The notes beneath the pieces are model-generated. The model made no database searches and was not told where the DNA came from. It saw only the letters and a program-made list of their open reading frames with translations. The position numbers and the translations under genes were made by a program. From JABCPE02 sp963518845 (lineage in GTDB: Bacteria > Bacteroidota > Bacteroidia > Flavobacteriales > Weeksellaceae), in contig CAUQKV010000005.1 of assembly GCA_963518845.1 (NCBI GenBank), forward strand, positions 21,616-85,615: a DNA stretch of 64,000 nucleotides, written 5' to 3'. The first letter of the stretch is position 1. Every line of letters begins with the position of its first letter. Below, one piece after another: positions 16,531 through 24,237 of this stretch.

Positions 16531-17669
16531 AATTCTTTTATCGTGTTGATGATGTATTCTACCTGTTCATCGGTAAGCTCATAGAAAAGAGGAAGCCTTA
16601 CGAGACAATCAGAAAACATGTCTGAGTTCGGAAGCTCGCTTTTTCGGATAGAATATTTTTCATAATAAGAACTTTTGTGCAGCGAAAGATAATGAAAAAC
16701 AGATAGAATTCCTTTGTCTTTTAGGTGTTGGATGAATTTGGTTCTGTCATCTACATTATCACAAACGAGATAAAACATATGGGCGTTGTTAGTCGCATAT
16801 TCTGGAACGAGAGGAAGTTTTGGTTTTTTAATCGAAACAGGTTCAAAGCTGGAAAGTCCCTCGTAATAACAATTCCAAATTTTGATTCTTTTATCCTGAA
16901 TGTCTTTCATGTTTTCTATCTGAGCCCAAAGAAAAGCAGAGATAATTTCACTCGGCAGGAAAGAAGACCCTGTGTCTACCCAACTGTATTTATCTACTTC
17001 GCCTCTGAAAAACTGTGAACGGTTTGTCCCTTTTTCCCAGATGATTTCAGCTCTTTGGATAAAGCGGTCATCATTGATACAGAGCATACCGCCTTCGCCT
17101 GAAATAATATTTTTGGTCTCATGAAACGAAAAAGCTGAAATATGACCAATGCTTCCCAGTGCTTTTCTTGTTCCATCTTTGGAAATATAGTAGCTGTCAA
17201 TGGCTTGTGCAGCATCTTCTATTACGATGATTCCGTGTTTGTTAGCAATGGACATTATTTTATCCATATCACACGCTATACCAGCGTAATGAACCACCAC
17301 GATTGCTTTGGTTTTTTCTGTGATTAAAGCCTCTATTTGGTCAGCATCTATATTAGGATTGTCAGAATAAGAATCTGCAAAAACGATATCTGCACCTTGT
17401 CTTACAAAGGCTAGTGCAGTGGATACGAAAGTAAAACTAGGAACGATGACCTCGTCACCTACCTTGATATCTGCTAAAATAGCAGCCATCTCCAATGCAT
17501 CTGTACAGGAAGTGGTAAGCAGTGTTTTTTTGAAACCAAATTCTTTCTCGAAGAATTCTTGACATTTTTTGGTGAAGAATCCATTTCCAGAGATTTTCCC
17601 TGATTTTACAGCTTCTTCTATATATTGCATTTCTTTACCAGTAAGGTAAGGTTTGTTGAATGGTATCAT
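16527..17669 (-). CDS. wecE: dTDP-4-amino-4,6-dideoxygalactose transaminase-like (WecE/RffA)
   Basis: PLP enzyme of the DegT/DnrJ/EryC1/StrS family that aminates C4 of dTDP-4-keto-6-deoxy-glucose. The 380-residue product follows E. coli WecE closely in wording: MIPFNKPYLTGKEM at the start, SGKISGNGFFTKKCQ, and VVHYAGIACDMDKIM. The PLP Lys186 lies in SFHETKN and the pyridine-binding Asp152 in IEDAAQ. Together with rmlA and rmlB in this operon it predicts dTDP-Fuc4N (or the Qui4N epimer). Four-nt overlaps with both neighbours indicate tight co-translation. Confidence 0.9.
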   Translation of the reverse strand: MIPFNKPYLTGKEMQYIEEAVKSGKISGNGFFTKKCQEFFEKEFGFKKTLLTTSCTDALEMAAILADIKVGDEVIVPSFTFVSTALAFVRQGADIVFADSYSDNPNIDADQIEALITEKTKAIVVVHYAGIACDMDKIMSIANKHGIIVIEDAAQAIDSYYISKDGTRKALGSIGHISAFSFHETKNIISGEGGMLCINDDRFIQRAEIIWEKGTNRSQFFRGEVDKYSWVDTGSSFLPSEIISAFLWAQIENMKDIQDKRIKIWNCYYEGLSSFEPVSIKKPKLPLVPEYATNNAHMFYLVCDNVDDRTKFIQHLKDKGILSVFHYLSLHKSSYYEKYSIRKSELPNSDMFSDCLVRLPLFYELTDEQVEYIINTIKEL

Positions 17670-18892
17670 AAGCTATAGTATAAAAATTTTATATCATTAA
17701 AGATTATCGGAATTATTGCAATTATAATTATTAATAAGAATTTATTATTACTAAGTTTTAAATATCGGCAACCTGTCAAAACGGAGATAAAAAGCATCAT
17801 TTCTATTCCTGAAAGCCAGCGCGTTTCTACATGAGAATAAGCCACAAAACAAAATATAAAACAAAAGTATAAAAAAGGCAGCAAAAAGAAGTTTTTTCTA
17901 AACAAAAATATTAAAGGAATGAGTATAAAACCACCTATTGTCTTAAAGTAGAATTTGAAAAGAAAAAGCAGATTAAACAAAGTCATTTTTATGAGCTGCA
18001 CAGGATGGTTGAAGACAACATCGAGGAAGCCTTTCGGAAGGCTGTTTTCTCCATTTTGTTTTAAATATTCTCTTACATCATCAAAGGTATTAGCCCTCCA
18101 GATAGACCATGGTCTGATATTAAAAATACCAGTGCTCTTTTCTATTTCTGAAATAGCTAAATGGTTTTTCTGAATCCAGTTGACATCTTCAGGGTTTTTG
18201 TTGTAAAAACTAAGACCATTCCCAGCTATGATAGAAGGAAAATGGATAATAAGTATAGTGAAAACGAGAGGAATAACGAAATAGATTAGGTTTTTCACTT
18301 TTGCATTAGAATAGTATATCATGTATAAAATGAAAGGAAAAAACAGAATGGCTATTTCACGAGTACCAAGACATAATCCGAGTATAAAACCTATGATAGA
18401 GAAATAATAATGTTTAGGCGACTCAATATTTTTAATGGAAAAGTATATGATGATAAGGTATAACAATCCCATGAACGAATCATCATTGGCTAAAATATTA
18501 ATGAATTTTTGGCTGATGATATAAAAAATGTAAATACTACAAAGGAAGTAGGTGAAATAGATGTTAATATCAAACCTAATGGATATTTTGTATAATAAAT
18601 ATACGCCTAAAATAATGGTCAAAATAATACACAAACTATTGAATATGATAAAAGTCTCCTTAACATCTCCAACTAGCAAATAGATAGGATAAAGAGCAAA
18701 ATTATACATTACAGAAGTCCCTTTTTCTATTTCAGAATATGCTCCATTGGAAATAAATCTTTGGAATAGCTCCATATATAGATCTCCATCCGTGATGGCA
18801 CTCCAGTCTTTATTTAAAAAGAGAAAAGCACAGATTCCTATTTTTAGTAATAGAAAAGGAACAAGCACAAAATAGAAATTTATAGTTTTCAT
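17666..18892 (-). CDS. Polytopic membrane protein, probable GT-C/GT39-like glycosyltransferase
   Basis: A 408-residue membrane protein with about 9-11 hydrophobic segments. After the first one comes an acidic loop (SAITDGDLYMELFQRF), as in ArnT/PMT-type GT-C enzymes, and further on a longer soluble loop (about 215-275) with several Trp residues. No specific family signature was recognised; an oligosaccharide polymerase or translocase is the main alternative. AT-rich even for this region. It overlaps the wecE start by 4 nt and lies 17 nt after the acyltransferase gene. Confidence 0.55.
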   Translation of the reverse strand: MKTINFYFVLVPFLLLKIGICAFLFLNKDWSAITDGDLYMELFQRFISNGAYSEIEKGTSVMYNFALYPIYLLVGDVKETFIIFNSLCIILTIILGVYLLYKISIRFDINIYFTYFLCSIYIFYIISQKFINILANDDSFMGLLYLIIIYFSIKNIESPKHYYFSIIGFILGLCLGTREIAILFFPFILYMIYYSNAKVKNLIYFVIPLVFTILIIHFPSIIAGNGLSFYNKNPEDVNWIQKNHLAISEIEKSTGIFNIRPWSIWRANTFDDVREYLKQNGENSLPKGFLDVVFNHPVQLIKMTLFNLLFLFKFYFKTIGGFILIPLIFLFRKNFFLLPFLYFCFIFCFVAYSHVETRWLSGIEMMLFISVLTGCRYLKLSNNKFLLIIIIAIIPIIFNDIKFLYYSL

Positions 18893-18909
18893 CTTAGTTT
18901 ATATAAAAA

Positions 18910-20076
18910 TTATAATCTTGAATATTTTTTTTCTTTAAGCACCAAAAATTTTTTCTCTATATAATTATATGAAAAATAACTAATGAAAAGAGTGATTCCG
19001 ATAGTTAAAATATACTGCATGGTGAGTAGAAAAATCATTGCCCCCCCCCCCCTGTTTATGGGGAATATAAGTATTTTTAAATATTCTAAAACAGGAAAAA
19101 CTAAAAACATGATAAAAGGGTGATACATGTATATTCCGTAAGATATTTTTCCCATTTCATCAAAAATCTTTGAACAAAAATAAAAATGATTATTAACCGT
19201 CAAAATAATAAAAGACAAGAAAAATATACTGATAACAAAAGACTGCGTATATTTATCAAAAACAGAAAAAAATGATAGGATAAGGATGATTAGTAAATTG
19301 ATAATATAGAAAATCTTTTTATCTATGATAGGACTTATTTTTTTGAAATAAGAAGAATTAATAAACAGCCCGCCAATACAGCCTATGAATAAATATTCAT
19401 ATCTAAAAACAGCAAAAAAATCTACTTTCAAGAAAAAATTTAAAATAAAAAGAAGAATAACGCTTAATACCAGCCATAAATAAGGCCTACTTCTAAAAAC
19501 AAATAATAATAAAACAGGCCAAAATAAATAAAATTGTTCCTCGATAGATACAGACCATGTCTGAGAGCCGCCTACTAATGTGATGCCTTCGGAAAGTCCA
19601 TAATTAGATAAAAATCCTAAATAAGACCAAAAAGTTTTTGGTGAACTATAATCTGTAGCGAGAACCGCTTTGTAATAGGTGTTTGGGAAAGTTTCAAATA
19701 AGCCGAAATAAGCCGAAATAAAAGGGATAACGAACAAAGAAAGCCCTATGATAATGTAGTATAAAGGCCAGATTCTCAGAACCCGTCTCATATAGAATTT
19801 TTGAAAATCAAAAACACCAAATTTCTTTTTTTCTCGAATGATTAAATGTGTGATTAGAAAACCACTCAATACAAAGAAAAAATATACAGAGTGCTTCCCC
19901 AAAGACTGGATGAAATGATAAAAATGCACATTATTTGCAAGGGAATATGTGTCATTTAATGACGCGTTTCTATCATCATATTTTAGTAGCTCTATATGAT
20001 GAACTAAAACTCCCAATGCTGCAACAGCCCGAAGTTCATTCAGGCCTTTTAGAAAGATATTGTCATTTTTCATCAT
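18910..20076 (-). CDS. Acyltransferase 3 family membrane protein (OafA/YrhL-like) with in-frame poly-G tract
   Basis: Integral-membrane O-acyltransferase family; members such as OafA put acetyl groups on O-antigen or other surface glycans. The opening LNELRAVAALGVLVHHIELL has the family RALAALxVxxxH motif with the probable catalytic His. YFFFVLSGFLITHLIIREKKK and FYMRRVLRIWPLYYIIIG (R-x-x-R-I-W/P) are further signatures. About 10 membrane segments. Codons 342-345 are read from a run of 12 G (plus-strand C12 at 19041-19052), coding Arg-Gly-Gly-Gly-Ala before the last membrane helix. In the sequenced state the frame is open to residue 388. Its start overlaps the neuD-like stop by 4 nt. Confidence 0.9.
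   Translation of the reverse strand: MMKNDNIFLKGLNELRAVAALGVLVHHIELLKYDDRNASLNDTYSLANNVHFYHFIQSLGKHSVYFFFVLSGFLITHLIIREKKKFGVFDFQKFYMRRVLRIWPLYYIIIGLSLFVIPFISAYFGLFETFPNTYYKAVLATDYSSPKTFWSYLGFLSNYGLSEGITLVGGSQTWSVSIEEQFYLFWPVLLLFVFRSRPYLWLVLSVILLFILNFFLKVDFFAVFRYEYLFIGCIGGLFINSSYFKKISPIIDKKIFYIINLLIILILSFFSVFDKYTQSFVISIFFLSFIILTVNNHFYFCSKIFDEMGKISYGIYMYHPFIMFLVFPVLEYLKILIFPINRGGGAMIFLLTMQYILTIGITLFISYFSYNYIEKKFLVLKEKKYSRL
19041..19052 (-). repeat. Homopolymer of 12 G in the acyltransferase gene (candidate phase-variation tract)
   Basis: Twelve consecutive C on the plus strand, 12 G in the coding strand, in a region otherwise very poor in G/C. With 12 G the gene reads through. With 11 G the next codons become CAA TGA, an immediate stop; with 13 G the frame stops after about 20 altered codons. 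Both would lose the last membrane helix. By a wide margin this is the longest G/C run in the window. Confidence 0.95.
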
Positions 20077-20705
20077 CTTACAAATCTTGCAGGATTTCCT
20101 ACATATAGTCCTTTTTCTTCGATATTTTTTATTACAACTGTTCCGCCTCCTGTTCTTGTTCCTTCAGTGATAGATATATTGTCTATTATTATAGAATTTA
20201 TGCCTATTATACATTGTTCTTTTATGTCCACAAATCCTGCTACAGAGACGCATGGAGAGATAAAGGTATGAGTTCCCACTATGGTGTCATGAGCAATACT
20301 GCTGGAAATATTAATCAAAACATTATTTCCGATTTTTACATTTTGGTCAATCACACATCTTGGATAGATGACCGTTCCAGCTCCTATTTCAGCGGAAGGA
20401 TCTACATAACAGGAGGAATGAATAAACTTATAGAAAGGAATATCATTATGATATTTTTCAAACAGTATCTTTCTGGTATTCATGTGGTTATATCCCACAC
20501 CTATCAGCAGTTCATCAAAACTATTTTTCGAATATTCTTCTAAAATATCATTAGTCCCACCAATAACCGAAATAGAGTTGATAATAGTCCATTTTGGCTG
20601 GAAATCATCAAAAAAAGCAACCACTTTATCCTCTGTATCCGTGTGTACATGGTGGGCTATCTGCTGTCCTAAGTGTGCAGAACCTATTATAGCTATTCGT
20701 TTCAA
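20073..20705 (-). CDS. NeuD/PglD-family sugar O- or N-acetyltransferase
   Basis: Left-handed beta-helix acetyltransferase of the NeuD/PglD type. The N-terminal Rossmann-like sugar-nucleotide binding part is MKRIAIIGSAHLGQQIAHHV. Hexapeptide repeats follow (VDPSAEIGAGTVIYPRCVID, VKIGNNVLINISSSIAHD, SPCVSVAGFVDI), with a probable catalytic His in IAHDT and the C-terminal YVGNPARFVR cap. PglD acetylates the C4 amine of a UDP-4-amino sugar. Here the WecE product in the same operon is a plausible substrate (inference). 210 residues is normal. Seven-nt gap to wbqC, 4-nt overlap with the acyltransferase. Confidence 0.85.
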   Translation of the reverse strand: MKRIAIIGSAHLGQQIAHHVHTDTEDKVVAFFDDFQPKWTIINSISVIGGTNDILEEYSKNSFDELLIGVGYNHMNTRKILFEKYHNDIPFYKFIHSSCYVDPSAEIGAGTVIYPRCVIDQNVKIGNNVLINISSSIAHDTIVGTHTFISPCVSVAGFVDIKEQCIIGINSIIIDNISITEGTRTGGGTVVIKNIEEKGLYVGNPARFVR

Positions 20706-20711
20706 TTTAGA

Positions 20712-21407
20712 TTAAATATTTTTGCTTATATAATTTTTTGCTTCCGTCCCAGTATTAAATATTAGATCCAATATGGAGACATTAGGCATAAAATCTCCAT
20801 TAATTTGTTCATATTCAGGATATCCACTATAATCCATCCATTCTACATCTATTCCATTTAGTTTGAATAAACTCTCATCTATATAAGATTTAGCAGCAGG
20901 TCCAGATAAATATACTTCACTTCCAAGTTGTTTACAGATATTGAGAAGTTTTTCATTTTTACCTTCAATCAATTCAAAATCAGAATCTCTTTTTATTTCT
21001 GTTTTTATTTCTAGGAAACCACATATTTCTCGAATTAAATACTCATTAATGTCAGTTAGCCTATCCATTTCCCCTGCTTTATTATATAGCTGTTCTATCC
21101 AAGGAAAGACCTCTTTAAAGTATTTGGATTTAGCGTATGACATTTGTAGGGTTCTAAGATGTTTTATATACCAATTTTTATGTTTATCGCTAATAAAAGT
21201 ATTGTCAATTGATTGAAGTAGGGAGTTGCTTTGTACAGGTATGGTAAGCCATTGTTGACCCTGATTTGTTTTTATGATATTACGATTTCTCCAATCATTC
21301 TTTGTATATTGGACATGATCATATAAAACAAAAAAATCAACGCTTTTAATCATGTCAAAATATCCTCTCCATGGAATATAATTTGATTGTAAAATAGCTG
21401 TTTTCAT
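20712..21407 (-). CDS. WbqC-like family protein
   Basis: The 231-residue product opens with MKTAILQSNYIPWRGYFDMI followed by DFFVLYDHVQYTKNDWRNRN, the strongly conserved signature of the WbqC-like family (PF08889). It is found in O-antigen and other polysaccharide loci and has no firmly established biochemistry that I know of. No membrane segments or signal peptide; a cytoplasmic enzyme is likely. It sits between the lipid-linked glycosyltransferase and the NeuD-like acetyltransferase, in an operon that makes a dTDP-4-amino sugar, which suggests a role in processing or acylating that sugar (inference). Confidence 0.88.
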   Translation of the reverse strand: MKTAILQSNYIPWRGYFDMIKSVDFFVLYDHVQYTKNDWRNRNIIKTNQGQQWLTIPVQSNSLLQSIDNTFISDKHKNWYIKHLRTLQMSYAKSKYFKEVFPWIEQLYNKAGEMDRLTDINEYLIREICGFLEIKTEIKRDSDFELIEGKNEKLLNICKQLGSEVYLSGPAAKSYIDESLFKLNGIDVEWMDYSGYPEYEQINGDFMPNVSILDLIFNTGTEAKNYISKNI

Positions 21408-21421
21408 ATTTTTGAGTTTAA

Positions 21422-22333
21422 TTACACTTCTTCATCAATGATAAATGTAGGTCGGCCTTTTGCTTGGTCAAAAGTTTTTCCTAAATATACTCCTACAATG
21501 CCTATACCGCTGATGATAATTCCCGATAAAAACCAAATGGATAATATCAGTGAACTAAAACCTGGCTGTGCTATTTTCCCTGTAAGAGCCAGATATAAAT
21601 AGTATATTCCTACAATGAAAGACAAAACAGATATACTTAATCCAAAGTTTATAAACAACCTAAGCGGCTTATCCGAAAAAGATATAATAACATTGAAAGC
21701 TTGTTTAAAAAGCCTTCCCACACTATATGTAGATTTTCCTTCCTCGCGTTCTCCATGTTCTATCGGAATGGAAACACTCTTAAACCCAATCCAGTTAATG
21801 AATAACGAAAAGAATTTGACATAGTCTTTCATATCTAGAATGGACTTAATGGTCTTTTGGTGATAAATCCCAAAATTCGCTACATTGTTATCAAAATTTG
21901 CTCCCGATAGGTAATTAAACACCTTGTAGAACAATCTGGATGTTAATTTCTTTAGAAATTTGTCTTTTCGGTTTTCTCTCTGTCCTAGGACAATATCGTA
22001 TCCTTCCAGCGCTTTTTTGTAGAGCTTGGCTATTTCTTTCGGCTGGTCCTGCATATCGCAGTCCATTACTACTACCCAGTCGCCTTTTGCTCTTGTAAGT
22101 CCAGCAAAAATAGCACTATGCTGACCAAAATTTCTGCTCAGACGAATGCTTTTTATCTTAGAATTTTGGCTGGAAAGCACTTTCATCACTTCCCAAGAGT
22201 TGTCAGGACTTCGGTCATCTACCAATATGATTTCGTAGTCCTCGCCGATTCTCTCCATTACTAAATTAATTTCAGAAACGAGAATCGGAAGGATTTTTTC
22301 AGCTCGGTAAACAGGACTTACAATAGAAATCAT
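21422..22333 (-). CDS. GT2 polyprenyl-phosphate glycosyltransferase (GtrB/DPM1-like)
   Basis: Family 2 glycosyltransferase with the DPM1/GtrB/ArnC layout: a cytosolic GT-A domain (SIVSPVYRAEKIL, IILVDDRSPDNSWE, metal-binding DCD in VVVMDCDMQDQP near residue 91) and two C-terminal membrane helices (about 225-290). Such enzymes move a sugar from a nucleotide donor to undecaprenyl phosphate, which is then used on the periplasmic side by GT-C enzymes. Two GT-C-like proteins occur later in the operon. The start ATG overlaps the rmlB stop by 1 nt (TAATG), showing translational coupling. Confidence 0.9.
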   Translation of the reverse strand: MISIVSPVYRAEKILPILVSEINLVMERIGEDYEIILVDDRSPDNSWEVMKVLSSQNSKIKSIRLSRNFGQHSAIFAGLTRAKGDWVVVMDCDMQDQPKEIAKLYKKALEGYDIVLGQRENRKDKFLKKLTSRLFYKVFNYLSGANFDNNVANFGIYHQKTIKSILDMKDYVKFFSLFINWIGFKSVSIPIEHGEREEGKSTYSVGRLFKQAFNVIISFSDKPLRLFINFGLSISVLSFIVGIYYLYLALTGKIAQPGFSSLILSIWFLSGIIISGIGIVGVYLGKTFDQAKGRPTFIIDEEV

Positions 22334-23412
22334 TAGCTATACTGTTTTTCGTAGTATTTTTGGTATTCTCCGCTGGTTACATGCTCCAACCAATCTTTAT
22401 TGCTCAGGAACCAATCGATGGTTTTAGCTAGACCTTCTTCAAAGGTTACAGAAGGCTTCCATCCCAAATCTTTATTCAGTTTTGTAGCATCTATAGCATA
22501 GCGTTTGTCATGCCCTGGGCGGTCTTTCACAAAAGTGATTAGCTTTTCTGAATAGCCAGCAGGATTTCCAAGTTTTGCATCCATTTGTTTAATCAATTCC
22601 TTGATTAAATCAATATTCTGCCATTCATTAAATCCACCGATGTTGTAAGTTTCTCCTGTTTTCGCTTCATGGAAAATTTGGAAAATAGCACGAGCGTGGT
22701 CTATCACGAACAGCCAGTCGCGGGTATATTTACCATCACCATAGATTGGCAGTGGTTTTTCGTTGAGAATATTAGAAATACAAAGCGGAATCAGTTTCTC
22801 TGGAAAATGATTTGGGCCATAGTTGTTAGAACAGTTGGAAACAATGTAAGGAAGCCCATAAGTGTTTCCATAAGCTCTTACCAAATGGTCGCTGGCAGCT
22901 TTACTCGCAGAATACGGAGATTTTGGGTCGTAAGGCGTTTCCTCAGTGAAAAATCCTGTTTCTCCCAAAGCACCATACACTTCATCCGTAGAAACATGGT
23001 AGAAAAGATTTTTTCTCGATTCGTTAGGAAATCTTCCATGCGTGTGCTCTGGATTCAGTGTCCAAAATTCTTTACAAAGATTAAGAAGATTAGCAGTCCC
23101 CATTACATTGGTATTGATGAAAGCATTTGGGTCTGTGATACTTCTATCCACATGGCTTTCCGCAGCGAGATGTATCACCGCGTCTGGATTATGTTTTTCA
23201 AAAACTTTTTTTAGTTCTTCAGGTTTTGTAATGTCTGCTTTTTCAAAGATATAGTTTGGGTCCTTTTCTATATCTTTCAAGTTTTCAAGGTTTCCTGCGT
23301 ATGTAAGGGCATCAAGGTTGATGATTTTCGTTTGCGGGAGATTTTTCACAAACTCACGAACAACATGAGAACCGATAAATCCTGCTCCGCCAGTGATAAT
23401 GATAGATTTCAT
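22333..23412 (-). CDS. rmlB: dTDP-glucose 4,6-dehydratase
   Basis: NAD-dependent short-chain dehydrogenase-type enzyme producing dTDP-4-keto-6-deoxy-D-glucose. The NAD-binding motif GGAGFIGSHV is at residues 7-16. STDEVYGALGETGFF carries the catalytic Thr-Asp-Glu triad region near 141, and YSASKAASDHLVRAY is the YxxxK motif near 173. At 359 residues the length is standard. It forms the branch point whose product feeds WecE in this operon. Four nt separate its start from the DUF4261-like gene. Confidence 0.97.
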   Translation of the reverse strand: MKSIIITGGAGFIGSHVVREFVKNLPQTKIINLDALTYAGNLENLKDIEKDPNYIFEKADITKPEELKKVFEKHNPDAVIHLAAESHVDRSITDPNAFINTNVMGTANLLNLCKEFWTLNPEHTHGRFPNESRKNLFYHVSTDEVYGALGETGFFTEETPYDPKSPYSASKAASDHLVRAYGNTYGLPYIVSNCSNNYGPNHFPEKLIPLCISNILNEKPLPIYGDGKYTRDWLFVIDHARAIFQIFHEAKTGETYNIGGFNEWQNIDLIKELIKQMDAKLGNPAGYSEKLITFVKDRPGHDKRYAIDATKLNKDLGWKPSVTFEEGLAKTIDWFLSNKDWLEHVTSGEYQKYYEKQYS

Positions 23413-23416
23413 AATT

Positions 23417-24223
23417 TTATAGTTCTAATTTTAAAGAATTTCCATCCAAATAAACTGCTTTGGATTCCGTGATTTTTATTTTTTGTTCCTCAGAAAAACC
23501 TATGGTTTCTCCATTTTTTAGAGTAACATCATAAGCTAAAATATAGTTGAGAACAGGAAGGATAAAGTCATGCAAATCACTTCGTGACATTTGGCTGTCG
23601 ATGATTTCTATTTCCTCTTTTCCGAAATCTTTCATTCCAAAAGTATAAAGGCTGTTTTTCCCTTCTTCTGAGCCGACAAGTCCGATGTAAATCCACAGAA
23701 TCACAGGCAGATTTCCTTCTAATAAAAAGTCTGCAAAATCAATGTACAAACCTTTCGGAAGCAGCAGAGTCTGGCTTCCTTGATAAACACCTATCGCATC
23801 AGGAGAAGTTCTGAGGATAGAGGCGTTAATCATCGTCATCAAAGAGAATTTCTCAACCTGACTTTTTGTTTTGTCTAAAATAGAGACAATAGCATGGCTG
23901 TTGTGCTCTGGAACTTCTTTTTCTACATTGTTCCATAGATAGGAATAACCAAATATTGACTCCAAATCTTCGCTCGGAATAGGTGCTGGCATTTTTGCAA
24001 TGGCAGCCATCATTCCGTTGATAGTGAGTGTTGCCACCTCATCATCACCAGAGATTTCAGAAACTTCTAGTCCCCAGTGGGATTTTAAATCATCTAAAAC
24101 TTTATCCAGCGAATAGCTTTCTCCCTTAAACATCGGCATAGAAAGCGCTAGGCTGCTATTCTCTTTTTCAGGTTTTGGAGTTTCCTTTGTCTCTTTTTTC
24201 TTGAAAAAATCAAAAAGTCCCAT
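23417..24223 (-). CDS. DUF4261-like protein of unknown function
   Basis: A 268-residue protein starting MGLFDFFKKKETKE, a Lys-rich leader typical of many Flavobacteriia cytoplasmic proteins, then SLALSMPMFKGESYSLDKVL and HSHAIVSILDK, which resemble DUF4261 proteins. That assignment is from memory and moderate. No membrane segment or signal. It is oddly placed between ugd and rmlB, 4 nt before rmlB and 14 nt after ugd, without an evident link to polysaccharide synthesis. DUF4261 relatives are often scattered among immunity-like genes. Confidence 0.6.
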   Translation of the reverse strand: MGLFDFFKKKETKETPKPEKENSSLALSMPMFKGESYSLDKVLDDLKSHWGLEVSEISGDDEVATLTINGMMAAIAKMPAPIPSEDLESIFGYSYLWNNVEKEVPEHNSHAIVSILDKTKSQVEKFSLMTMINASILRTSPDAIGVYQGSQTLLLPKGLYIDFADFLLEGNLPVILWIYIGLVGSEEGKNSLYTFGMKDFGKEEIEIIDSQMSRSDLHDFILPVLNYILAYDVTLKNGETIGFSEEQKIKITESKAVYLDGNSLKLEL

Positions 24224-24237
24224 AATTTCAGTGTTTT

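Noticed and set aside
20712..21407. WbqC gene as a glycosyltransferase
   Set aside because: No GT-A or GT-B nucleotide-sugar motif is visible; the family signature is distinct.
22669..23214. Plus-strand open frame of 181 codons opposite rmlB
   Set aside because: Antisense shadow of a well-conserved gene; no domain, start context or signal peptide.
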